DNA from: JADKIH01 sp031427625
GTDB taxonomy: Bacteria; Bacteroidota; Bacteroidia; AKYH767-A; 2013-40CM-41-45
NCBI GenBank assembly: GCA_031427625.1
Contig: JANPNV010000168.1
Coordinates: forward strand, 1-64,000
Direction: 5' to 3'
Length of the DNA stretch: 64,000 nucleotides
Below are positions 24,098 to 32,261 of the stretch, piece after piece. The translations under genes and the position numbers were made by a program. Numbering within the stretch: the first letter of the stretch is position 1; the number at the start of each line of letters is the position of its first letter. The notes under the pieces are model-generated. The model searched no databases and was not told the origin of the DNA. It worked only from the letters and a program-made list of their open reading frames with translations.

Positions 24098-25099
24098 TTA
24101 ACTATGGTATTTACTCATATAGTCTGAAAATGTAATTCTGGATATTTCTTGTAAAATTCCAGATAACTGTTTCAGCGATGTTCCCTTCGTCATGATTCCT
24201 AATAAATAAGGGTCGCCTGCAACGAAAACAATTCCGAATTCATGAAGCTGAGCCTTGTTGTCAATTATACGCTCACCGAATTTATGGGCGATTTCAATTT
24301 TATCATCAACTCCATTGCGTATGCCATCCGTATAAGTACTTTGTGTAAGTAGCTTTAATCCGTATTCTGAATATTCCGGACGTACGTAAGTCGCATTAAA
24401 GAGAACTCTGTAAAATTTTGAATAGTCAACTGCCGTTATATAATATTCTCCAAAAGCTGGCGGATTTGGTAAGTTTAAATCTGTGAATAAATCTTTATAT
24501 ATGTTCTGATTCATATTCTGACTTAAGAGCAATGTAGCATCGTTGTCAGAATTTTTTATCATATAAAGTAGTAGTTCCTTTACGGTGTAATAGCTGTTTT
24601 CCTTTAAAGCAAAGTCTACAATGTTTGCATGGTTTCCTTCAGAAAAATGGCGGGCAAAATAAATCTTTTTATTTAAAACACTAGGATTAGACTCGGCTTC
24701 TTTCAGATAGGTAATAAGATATATAATCTTACTCATACTTGCAGGATTATATGTCTCATTTGGGTTTATACAAAACCAGGATCCGCCATTTAGTTTTCTG
24801 AAATAAACAGTTACCTCATCCACCTGCTGGCTTTTCTTTACCTCCCAAATATATTGCTCAATCTTATTTCGTAACCCCTCTAGTGCGGGACTCTGAGTAT
24901 TTAGGTTTGCCAGGATGAGGGGCTGTACATAATTGTAATTTTTGATTCTAATTTGCTCCATATTTGATGGACAGTTATCAATTATTTGGACTGGGGAAGT
25001 AGTCTCTTTATTCTTGCCAATTCTAGGAATGGCATATGTAGCAATAAACACAAGAAGACATGAAATTGTCAGAGTAAATATGGATACTTTAGTTTTCAT
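24098..25099 (-). CDS. class A beta-lactamase-related serine hydrolase
   Basis: The protein has 333 residues from ATG 25099 (a GTG at 25120 is possible). An N-terminal signal or anchor covers about 5-24 (VSIFTLTISCLLVFIATYA). The penicillin-binding fold motifs are present: SMSK (SxxK, Ser121 and Lys124), SDN (about 186-188) and a KFG triad (KxG) near 264. I do not see a clear ExxLN omega-loop motif of true class A beta-lactamases, so it may be a D,D-peptidase-like or esterase-like periplasmic hydrolase. Antibiotic resistance should not be assumed. Monocistronic. Confidence 0.75.
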   Translation of the reverse strand: MKTKVSIFTLTISCLLVFIATYAIPRIGKNKETTSPVQIIDNCPSNMEQIRIKNYNYVQPLILANLNTQSPALEGLRNKIEQYIWEVKKSQQVDEVTVYFRKLNGGSWFCINPNETYNPASMSKIIYLITYLKEAESNPSVLNKKIYFARHFSEGNHANIVDFALKENSYYTVKELLLYMIKNSDNDATLLLSQNMNQNIYKDLFTDLNLPNPPAFGEYYITAVDYSKFYRVLFNATYVRPEYSEYGLKLLTQSTYTDGIRNGVDDKIEIAHKFGERIIDNKAQLHEFGIVFVAGDPYLLGIMTKGTSLKQLSGILQEISRITFSDYMSKYHS

Positions 25100-26321
25100 C
25101 AATTGAATTATTATGTTCACTTTAAAGGAGATTAGCTCATTAATCTTTTATAAGCAATAGGAAATTTCGCAAATTTCCTATTTTCCCGGCTGATATTGAG
25201 TTGAATTTGGTAACAGATACTAAGAAAACACCCTTTACTGGACTATTTACTTATCAAAACGTGTTAACCACATGGATGATAATTTATCTCGATTTGGTTG
25301 GGTGTATTCTTTTATAAGTTTACTATATGCAAAGATAAACGGATTCCTTTCTAATTCAATCTTTCTATGATTACAAAGCAAAATATTTTTTATCGTGAAT
25401 TCGGGTTTATGTTCTATATTTCTAATGATCATGCAGCGAATGCATCCTCATTGAACTATATAGACTCCAAATAGTTCATTTATAAGAAGATTCCGGCTCT
25501 ATTGTAAGCGAATGACAGGTTTATATTCTAGGATACCAAGGTGTAATTCTGTTATAAAATTTTCGACATTATACTTTAAGAGAGGAATTTAAAGATCTGC
25601 AATTACCCCAATGAGTCCTATTAAGTTTCCAGATATTTCTTGTTATTCATATTTTCTGTTTTTCGTACGCGGCCCAGTAATAAAATGGATTGGCTAATGT
25701 GTTTTTGACTTCACAACATTAATGAAACATATTTTAACTATACATTATGTAAATTTTTGATTTTTTATATATCACAAAAAAACAATAAACACACGTCAAA
25801 CATTTCTGAAACACTCTTGTATTAATCTTGTATGAGGTTTCGCACAAAATAATATTCCTTACAAATTAGTTTTTCGCCGGCAGTATTTATAAAGAAGGGC
25901 AGACATATATTTGTTTTTTCTACGATAAAATATTTTTTATCAAGGATCTTTAGGTAGCATTCTACTAAGTCAGAACAATGGATTTAATTAAGAAATAAAA
26001 AAAGTAATAATAATTTTACGTTTGTGAACGTAGAAATCATTTTGAACAACAAAAGTCAACTTAATGGCTATTCGATTTAATTATTTTAATGAAATTACTT
26101 TCATTTGTTAAAGTTTAGAATTGTGTTTAGTGAAATTAATTATAGGTTTTATTGCGTATATAAAATATTTTTTACTTAATAGTTATGATTTTTTAAAAAA
26201 AAATGGTATCTTTTGCCTAATAAAAAATTAAGTCATCGTTATTATTTGTATTCAAAGGATTAATAATGAGTTAATGAATCAATTTTTTAGTAATAGTTAA
26301 ACAATTTAAAACAAATTAGAC
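25100..26321. other. 1.2-kb strongly AT-rich gap before the YtxH cluster
   Basis: No gene that I can support. A 61-codon minus-strand frame (25247-25432) begins MIIRNIEHKPEF but has no family match or promoter, and I leave it uncalled. From about 25680 to 26320 the DNA is extremely AT-rich with several A/T runs. A TATCTTTTG box at 26210-26218, one base longer than the consensus, may serve the YtxH gene. The region could be a long regulatory leader or decayed coding DNA. Confidence 0.4.
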
Positions 26322-26627
26322 ATGGCAAATAATGGAAAAATTATCGCAGCTCTATTCTTAGGAGCCGCAGCTGGAGCAGCACTTGGAGTTTTGTTTGCAC
26401 CTGACAAAGGAAGCGAAACCCGCAAGAAAATTGCAGGAAAGGCATCAGAATTAGGAGATGAGTTATCTGAGAGAATCAACAAAGGCAAGGATGCCATAAG
26501 TGATTTAAAGGAAAGGGTAATGCATAAGGCAGAAGATATTAAATCAAGCATTCAGAACCGTGCAGGTGAGTTTTCTGGAAACGAAGAGTCTCGCAGTCGT
26601 GCGAAAAATTCATCTCATACAGTTTAA
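26322..26627 (+). CDS. YtxH-domain stress protein
   Basis: The protein has 101 residues. An N-terminal glycine-zipper membrane segment with FLGAAAGAALGVLFAPDKG (about 11-29) is the YtxH hallmark, followed by a lysine/glutamate-rich amphipathic helix (LSERINKGKDAISDLKERV). YtxH proteins are small membrane-associated stress proteins without known activity. It is the first gene of a cluster with a holin-III-like protein and an unknown protein. A shorter paralogue lies at 30668. Confidence 0.85.
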   Translation: MANNGKIIAALFLGAAAGAALGVLFAPDKGSETRKKIAGKASELGDELSERINKGKDAISDLKERVMHKAEDIKSSIQNRAGEFSGNEESRSRAKNSSHTV

Positions 26628-26770
26628 TTGATTCAGTCAATTTATACATTGACGAAATAGATGTAGTGGAATGACTGTGTCAGTTCGTTATTGTAAATTT
26701 ATATTTATTCAGTTAATAATAACGATCGGGCTAAATGGTATGTGTGCCAGAAATCAACCCATTAAATTCC

Positions 26771-27121
26771 ATGGAAGAAAAAACCAGAATTGAATCCGCT
26801 GTTCAACATTTAAAAGAATATTTTGAAACCAGATGGGACTTATTTGTTCTTAACTCCTCCGAACGTGCCTCCGATATTGTTTCTTCAATAGCGGCTGTTT
26901 TGTTGATTACTGTTTCATTGTTATTTGTCTTGTTGTTTTTAAGCATTGGCGCTGCTATTTGGATCGGACATTCATATGGTGATTCTTCCATCGGGTTTCT
27001 TATTGTAGCGTTGTTTTATCTGATGATTGGTATCGTACTTTATATCTTTCGCCGGTCACTGATAAAAATTCCAGTCATAAATAAATTCTTGAATGCATTA
27101 TACAGAGATGAGGAAAATTAA
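26771..27121 (+). CDS. phage holin III-like membrane protein
   Basis: The protein has 116 residues from ATG 26771; ATG 26735 would add 12 residues that lack the family pattern. A charged helix (HLKEYFETRWDLFVLNSSER) leads into two membrane helices (about 41-66 and 74-96). This is the layout of the PF07332-type holin superfamily III, which in Bacteroidota is usually a chromosomal stress-associated membrane protein rather than a lysis holin. It overlaps the next gene by 14 bases, so the two are probably translated together. Confidence 0.75.
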   Translation: MEEKTRIESAVQHLKEYFETRWDLFVLNSSERASDIVSSIAAVLLITVSLLFVLLFLSIGAAIWIGHSYGDSSIGFLIVALFYLMIGIVLYIFRRSLIKIPVINKFLNALYRDEEN

Positions 27122-27527
27122 TAATCTGGCGGATCTGAAGGCTGAAAAATCATTGCTTAAGATGAGGCTATCAGTTGTTGAAGCAAACCTGAAAGAGGAC
27201 ATCGAGTGGATGAAAGAAGAATTCAGACCAATTCGAACTGTTGGAAAATTGTTCAGTCATGCTATGATTAACAAAAGTGATGGAATTCTTAATGAAGGAA
27301 TTCGATTTACGATCGATGCAGTATTAAAGAATTTGATATTGTCAAAGACCGGTTGGGTTACAAAATTGATCGTACCCTTTCTCGTAAAAAATCTTTCAAC
27401 CAATTATATTTTGGAAAAAAGACCGGAAATTTTCGGCATTTTAAGAAACCTTATCCGAAAAGCCAGGAAAACAACTAGTCATCATAATCATTATGACTCG
27501 AGTACTGTAGATGAAATGGATTTTTAA
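27108..27527 (+). CDS. unknown protein coupled to the holin-like gene
   Basis: The protein has 139 residues from ATG 27108; an in-frame ATG at 27093 sits deeper inside the upstream gene. An N-terminal coiled-coil-like helix (NLADLKAEKSLLKMRLSV) is followed by a basic, weakly amphipathic region and a His/Asp-rich tail (TSHHNHYDSSTVDEMDF). There is no clear membrane span, though LSKTGWVTKLIVPFLVKNL could associate with membranes. I do not recognise the family. Its consistent place in a YtxH/holin-III unit suggests a soluble or peripheral partner (inference). Confidence 0.7.
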   Translation: MRKINNLADLKAEKSLLKMRLSVVEANLKEDIEWMKEEFRPIRTVGKLFSHAMINKSDGILNEGIRFTIDAVLKNLILSKTGWVTKLIVPFLVKNLSTNYILEKRPEIFGILRNLIRKARKTTSHHNHYDSSTVDEMDF

Positions 27528-27605
27528 TTTTATTTGTCGGCGCATTGTCATCATAAAAATTTATCGATTTTTTATATTTGTGAAATTACACAACTATTAT
27601 AAAAA

Positions 27606-29036
27606 TTAATTTACATCTACTGTCTCCGGAAAGTATAGGATGAAGATGGAGCCATTATCAGGAGAACTTTTAGCTGAAATAAATCCGTTGTGTATTCGCA
27701 TAATTTTTTTACAAATGGCAAGCCCAATCCCAGTCCCTTCGAATTCTTGCCGACTATGTAGTCGCTGAAATATTTCAAATATCCTGTCAGAATATTTTTC
27801 GTCGAAGCCTATTCCGTTATCCCGGAATTCTATTTTATTAAAAAAGTCATTTCGTATTTCCACATTTTCTGAAAATTCACTGCCTTTAACTCTTGATGAT
27901 GTAATTAAGATTAATGGTGCATTATCCTTTCTGGAAAATTTCAAAGAGTTGTCTATAAGATTCTGAAACAATTGGCGAATAAGAGATGGTATTATGTTAA
28001 GATATGGAAGCGTCTCTGAATTTATTGTTGCATTTTTATTATTGATTTGTAATTCGAGATCTATTAAAACATCTTCTAATAGTTTATTTAGATTTGTATT
28101 TTCCAACGTTCCGGTTTGAATAATAAGTCTGGAATAATTCAGTAGGTCACCTACTAATGCCTGCATTCTTGCAGCAGCATTTTGAATTTTTAATATTGTT
28201 GTTTTAGAATCGTCGCTCAGCCCTGAACCATCAGCTAAAATGAGTCGTTCACTAAACAAACGAATTTTTCTTAATGGTTCCTGAAGATCATGAGATGCTG
28301 TATAAGCAAATAGTTCGAGATCGGTATTAGACCTTTTTAATTCTTCTACTATATTTTTTAATTCCAATTCATAATTTCTGCTTTTCTTAAATTCATTAAT
28401 AATTACGAAATAAGATAAAATCAATAGTCCAAGTGCCATGAAACTGAAAAGGAGAAAGAAAATAGGAGTAAAAAGAATTAGCCTCTTGTTTTCTAAAGTG
28501 TATCTTGCTAGTAAATCATCTTCATAAAGTTGCATATCATTTATTATTCTTCGGATTTGATCCATCATAATTTGTCCACCATGCATAATAGTACTTAGCT
28601 GAATCATTGACACAGACAGAATGTTTTCATTTTCTTCCCAGATTGTTTCCTTTAATCTCTTAAGTTGATCGTCGATGATGGACATCAATGTGTCAAGTCT
28701 TTGTTCCTGAATCGGAGCAAAACCCATAAGCGTATCTAATTTATACCGGATTAAATGAATTTTTTTTCCTGATTCATCTATTACTTTAAGATAGGACTTA
28801 TCATGAGTTAAAAGAAATCCTCTTTGGCCCGATTCAGCCTCTGAAACAACGGGAATTATTTGCTGTAGAGAAATTCTAATGCCCTGAACATGTTGAATAC
28901 GGGTACTATAATCGATCAGGCAACTGATTTTCTGGCATGATAAAATTAACAATGCCAACAAACTTGATATTGTTATAAAAAGAATTAATCGGACAAATAC
29001 TTGTTTTCTAATAGATAGCTCCATAATTGAACTCAA
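27606..29036 (-). CDS. CHASE3-domain sensor histidine kinase
   Basis: The protein has 476 residues; MELS at residue 5 is an alternative start. Membrane helix 1 is about 14-34, then a periplasmic CHASE3 domain (about 50-180, with the typical ESGQRGFLLTHD), membrane helix 2 at about 186-213 and a coiled coil. The kinase core follows: H-box with His249 in ASHDLQEPLRKI, N-box Asn363 in LIDNSLKFS, G1 DNGIGF (406-411) and G2 GTGIGL (435-440). It autophosphorylates His249 in response to an unknown periplasmic signal. The tail lacks a receiver domain. The single-domain regulator at 23572 is a possible partner. Confidence 0.93.
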   Translation of the reverse strand: MSSIMELSIRKQVFVRLILFITISSLLALLILSCQKISCLIDYSTRIQHVQGIRISLQQIIPVVSEAESGQRGFLLTHDKSYLKVIDESGKKIHLIRYKLDTLMGFAPIQEQRLDTLMSIIDDQLKRLKETIWEENENILSVSMIQLSTIMHGGQIMMDQIRRIINDMQLYEDDLLARYTLENKRLILFTPIFFLLFSFMALGLLILSYFVIINEFKKSRNYELELKNIVEELKRSNTDLELFAYTASHDLQEPLRKIRLFSERLILADGSGLSDDSKTTILKIQNAAARMQALVGDLLNYSRLIIQTGTLENTNLNKLLEDVLIDLELQINNKNATINSETLPYLNIIPSLIRQLFQNLIDNSLKFSRKDNAPLILITSSRVKGSEFSENVEIRNDFFNKIEFRDNGIGFDEKYSDRIFEIFQRLHSRQEFEGTGIGLAICKKIMRIHNGFISAKSSPDNGSIFILYFPETVDVN

Positions 29037-29389
29037 ATCTAAATCTTTTTCAAAGAGAAAGATTGATGATTTTATTTTTTATGTTAATACAGCATAATAT
29101 ACCCTATAAAATAATGATCAAGGCATAAAATCAGATAACAGTTTGTTTGTCCACCTCCTAATAAATATGCAAATTCAAAAATCGAAGGGAAAGTTGTATC
29201 AGTATTGTTGAATATTTTGATTAAATAAAGGATACTAGTGCAAAATTGTTAATAATTATGATTGATAATCATCTTATCTCCCATCTTTCTTTTTTCCTTT
29301 ACATAGTTCAAAATATTATTTATTGAATTCGTCCTATTCAGACGATTAATACAAATATTAAACAATTCACTAATAAATAAAAACAATAA
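29037..29389. other. 353-base divergent intergenic region
   Basis: No gene or clear repeat. It separates the divergent CHASE3 kinase and coiled-coil lipoprotein genes and must contain both promoters, but I found no strong TTTG/TAnnTTTG pair. Confidence 0.35.
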
Positions 29390-30250
29390 ATGAGAAAATT
29401 AATTTTTGTTGTAGCCATTGCAGCAACAATAGCATCATGTAATAATAATCAAGAAGTTATTGATCAGGCAAATCGTACTAGAGATTCACTCTCTTCTATA
29501 ATCAATGAGCGCGATTCTTCATTAAATGATTTCCTTACTTCATTTAACGAAATTGAAAAAAATCTAGACTCTATTGCCCGAAAACAAGCTTCGATTAATG
29601 TAAATGTCGACAAGCAGGGTGAATTAAATAAGTCGACCAAAGAACGGATTAACGATAACATCGCTACCATTAATTTATTAATGAATGAAAATCGTGCGAA
29701 GATTGCCGAGTTAAACAGGAAACTGAAGAATGCAGGAAGCAAGTCTGAACATTTCGAGAAAATGATACAGACTTTGAATGATCAAATCGCTCAGAAGGAT
29801 CGTGAATTAGCCGATTTAAATGACAAACTGAACAGTCTTAATACACAGGTTGCTCAACTACAGACTTCTGTCGATACTTTATCGCAGTCGAATATTGCAA
29901 AAGCAAAAACAATAGACGAGCAGACCACAAGTCTTCATACAGCATATTATGTGGTTGGTAAATCGAAGGATCTTCAAACTCTTAAGGTTATTGATAAAAC
30001 CGGCGGTCTTTTAGGAATTGGAAAAACATCTAAGCTGGCATCAAATGTCGATAATAATAAATTTACCCGCATTGATTATGTACAGGTTCTTACTATTCCG
30101 ATCGACAGTAAAGAAGCGAAGTTGATTACTACCCATCCTTCAGATTCATATACGATGAATAAAGAAAAAGATAAAGTTGTAAGTCTGCAGATTACTAATC
30201 CTGAAAAATTCTGGAGTGCTTCAAAATATCTTGTTGTTGTAAAAGACTAA
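29390..30250 (+). CDS. coiled-coil lipoprotein of unknown function
   Basis: The protein has 286 residues. The lipobox IASC at 14-17 (Cys17 acylated) ends a short signal. Residues about 25-185 are almost entirely predicted coiled coil, with heptad-rich stretches such as LNDQIAQKDRELADLNDKL and many Asn/Asp/Lys. The C-terminal part (about 190-286) is a small globular domain with TAYYVVGKSKDLQTLKVI and a GGLLGIGKT loop. Similar proteins are common in Bacteroidota envelopes but the role is unknown. It has its own terminator 20 bases downstream. Confidence 0.8.
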   Translation: MRKLIFVVAIAATIASCNNNQEVIDQANRTRDSLSSIINERDSSLNDFLTSFNEIEKNLDSIARKQASINVNVDKQGELNKSTKERINDNIATINLLMNENRAKIAELNRKLKNAGSKSEHFEKMIQTLNDQIAQKDRELADLNDKLNSLNTQVAQLQTSVDTLSQSNIAKAKTIDEQTTSLHTAYYVVGKSKDLQTLKVIDKTGGLLGIGKTSKLASNVDNNKFTRIDYVQVLTIPIDSKEAKLITTHPSDSYTMNKEKDKVVSLQITNPEKFWSASKYLVVVKD

Positions 30251-30269
30251 TTACAAGAAGTCAAAATAT

Positions 30270-30297
30270 TAAAGCCGGCAATTATTGTCGGCTTTTT
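30270..30297 (+). terminator. intrinsic terminator of the coiled-coil lipoprotein gene
   Basis: AAAGCCGGCAA pairs with TTGTCGGCTTT (one mismatch) around TTA, followed by TTTTT. It lies 20 bases beyond the stop codon. Confidence 0.85.
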
Positions 30298-30506
30298 TAT
30301 GAGCACAGGGCTCAATTAATAACTATAGGGTGAAAATCCAGGACACTTGAAAAAAGTAAATGTTGCCAGAGCGGCAAGTGTGTTCATTGAAAGTTGTATT
30401 CTTGAGAAGGCGGAAATAAATAGGTCTGTTTTATGAATATGTTCTACATTTTATACAGATGCCGAAAGATACAAGTGATGTGAGAGGATGGGTAGCGACT
30501 TTCGAT

Positions 30507-30665
30507 TCAATTGTCATATAACCTCAGCCTATCTTTCATTGAATCAAAATAATTCATACCTTGCTTATAGGTGACGATATAATCAGATTCATTAGTATTT
30601 TCCCGGAATTCGAGATAGAGTCGCCAAAAAAATGATAAGTGTTTTTTAAATTTAATATGTTTCAA
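30507..30665 (-). CDS. possible 52-residue small protein, divergent to ytxH
   Basis: A minus-strand open frame starts at TTG 30665 and stops at TGA 30507-30509. The peptide is aromatic and charged, with protein-like composition: KKHLSFFWRLYLEFRENTNE, then DYIVTYKQGMNYFDSMKDRL. There is no ATG start and no recognised family. The start lies only 2 bases from the YtxH start on the other strand, leaving little promoter room, so it may instead be the end of a decayed gene. Everything beyond the open frame is inference. Confidence 0.25.
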   Translation of the reverse strand: MKHIKFKKHLSFFWRLYLEFRENTNESDYIVTYKQGMNYFDSMKDRLRLYDN

Positions 30666-30667
30666 TT

Positions 30668-30871
30668 ATGTCGAATACTAAAATATTGCTAGCTTTTTTA
30701 GGTGGTGCTGCTGCCGGTGCTATATTAGGTGTATTGTTTGCTCCTGAAAAAGGCAGTGAACTGCGAAGTGATATTACTGATAAAGCCAAAAGTCTTGCAG
30801 ATGCTATTCTGGCAAAGGCAGAAGAGATTATCGATGAGGCTGAATCTGTGGCATCAAAGGCACGATCTTAA
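30668..30871 (+). CDS. short YtxH-domain protein
   Basis: The protein has 67 residues. The N-terminal glycine zipper FLGGAAAGAILGVLFAPEKG (about 10-29) is nearly identical in layout to that of the YtxH protein at 26322. The C-terminal amphipathic helix is shorter and Ala/Glu-rich (ADAILAKAEEIIDEAESVAS). It is a membrane-associated small stress protein of unknown activity. Monocistronic as far as I can see. Confidence 0.82.
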   Translation: MSNTKILLAFLGGAAAGAILGVLFAPEKGSELRSDITDKAKSLADAILAKAEEIIDEAESVASKARS

Positions 30872-31257
30872 AGATTCCGATGATTAAAAATCAAAAAGAC
30901 TAGATTCCTTTTATAAAGGAGACTCTCATTGTTCATCTCGAAAATTTATTGTGGGATATTGTGATTTTTATCTAGGGTAAATAAGAACCTTTCTTTTTTC
31001 AGATTCATTTAAATTCGTGGTAATTTTAGTTTGGAGTGAGAATTATAAAAAACCATACTTCGCAAATAAATATTTAGGATTACATTAAATTGGTAAGGCA
31101 AATTACAGCGTACGAGGATGATAGAAATAAATGGTTCGGGGGAAAGTCATATTTTAATATCAGAAATTCTATAGCAATCAGTAAATGAATGACTTCATTA
31201 AATCTGATGTGAATGTAAGTTCCAAAACTATTCCCTATTTTTGAAACCATCCTGAAT
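30872..31257. other. 386-base non-coding gap upstream of siaB-siaC
   Basis: No gene seen on either strand. It must contain the promoter of the SiaB/SiaC pair, but I found no strong TTTG/TAnnTTTG pair. CCTATTTTTGAAA (31232-31244) is only loosely -10-like. Confidence 0.35.
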
Positions 31258-31812
31258 ATGATGTCAAACCCGTCCGCTTACAAGCTGCTTCATCAAATGG
31301 ATGCAGACCATGTAATACTTGCTTACAATGGTAACATAAGTACCGAACTGCTTGACGCTGTTTATTCGATGCTGGACAAGTATCTTGAAGGGGAAAAAAC
31401 GGAGCTTGATAAAAAGAAAAAGATTTTTCAGATTCTTATTGAAGCACTTCAAAATATCTTTCACCATCAGGTGAGTTTAACAGGAGATGTGGAAGGGGAT
31501 AAAGCGGGTATTACCGGTTTTATAATTAAAAGCATTGATGAAAATTCCTATAGCATAACTACCGGCAATTATATTCTCGTCAATAACGTTGAAAAGTTGA
31601 AAGAGAAAATTGATCATGTCAATAGTCTAACTCCGGAAAATCTTCGAATTTATTATCAGCAATCTCTCGGTAAAAGTGAATTTTCGGAAAAAGGTGGGGC
31701 CGGACTTGGCATTATCGAAATGGCAAAAAAATCTGGAAAGAAATTGGATTACGAATTCACTCCTATTGATGAAAAATATTCATTTTTTAGTTTGTCAGTA
31801 TCAATACCATAA
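31258..31812 (+). CDS. siaB: SiaB-family protein kinase (DUF6272)
   Basis: The protein has 184 residues. It is a compact GHKL-type ATPase: an N-box equivalent with Glu62 and Asn66 in LIEALQNIFHH, and a glycine-rich lid KGGAGLGIIEMA (145-156). In Pseudomonas aeruginosa SiaB is the kinase that phosphorylates SiaC on Thr68, opposed by the phosphatase SiaA, to control the diguanylate cyclase SiaD. Here only the SiaC partner is adjacent (5-base gap, same strand). SiaA and SiaD are absent from the window, so the output in this organism is unknown. Confidence 0.85.
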   Translation: MMSNPSAYKLLHQMDADHVILAYNGNISTELLDAVYSMLDKYLEGEKTELDKKKKIFQILIEALQNIFHHQVSLTGDVEGDKAGITGFIIKSIDENSYSITTGNYILVNNVEKLKEKIDHVNSLTPENLRIYYQQSLGKSEFSEKGGAGLGIIEMAKKSGKKLDYEFTPIDEKYSFFSLSVSIP

Positions 31813-31817
31813 AAACC

Positions 31818-32198
31818 ATGAGCAATTTAATTATTGACGATAGCATTAAAACACCTCTTGTATCATTCGGATTCAGCACCGGGATTTTGGAGATTAAAGG
31901 AAAATCGATTCCTGAAAATTCTGTAGAGTTTTACAAGCCTGTTTTTGAATGGCTTGATAATTATTCACAGTCTCCTGCGCCTCAAACTGAAATGAAAGTA
32001 TGTCTGGAATATTTTAATACCAGTTCATCAAAATGCCTGCTCGATATATTCCGCCGTCTTGAAACTATAAACTTATCGGGTAAAACAAAAGTAATCGTTA
32101 GCTGGTTTTATGAAACAGACGATGAAGATATGATGGAAGCGGGTGAAGATTATCAGGCATTAGTTAAAATCCCGTTCGAGTTGAAAAGCACTATATAG
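31818..32198 (+). CDS. siaC: SiaC-family regulatory phosphoprotein (DUF1987)
   Basis: The protein has 126 residues, the normal length. The phospho-acceptor loop reads YFNTSSSKCLLDI with Thr at position 68, matching the known Thr68 of Pseudomonas SiaC. The FGFSTGILEIKGKS start and WFYETDDEDMMEAGEDY C-terminal region are also family features. It acts as a partner-switching protein whose phosphorylation decides which target it binds. It follows siaB by 5 bases and certainly shares its transcript. It is convergent with the ABC transporter gene. Confidence 0.9.
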   Translation: MSNLIIDDSIKTPLVSFGFSTGILEIKGKSIPENSVEFYKPVFEWLDNYSQSPAPQTEMKVCLEYFNTSSSKCLLDIFRRLETINLSGKTKVIVSWFYETDDEDMMEAGEDYQALVKIPFELKSTI

Positions 32199-32261
32199 TA
32201 AACTGAATTTTTTTTGAGAAGTTATTTACAAAAATTGGCAGACTAACTTCCGCTTGACAAA

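Noticed and set aside
24098..25099. Beta-lactam resistance gene
   Set aside because: SxxK, SDN and KxG motifs are present but the omega-loop glutamate motif of true class A enzymes is not evident; described as a related hydrolase only.
25247..25432. 61-codon minus-strand frame starting MIIRNIEHKPEF
   Set aside because: No family resemblance, promoter or neighbour support, and it lies in an AT-rich gap; kept only as a note in the gap entry.
26771..27121. Prophage lysis holin
   Set aside because: No phage genes are nearby, and this holin-III-like family is commonly chromosomal in stress clusters.
23572..29036. Two-component pair of the single-domain regulator and the CHASE3 kinase
   Set aside because: They are 3.5 kb apart with unrelated genes between; partnership mentioned only as a possibility.
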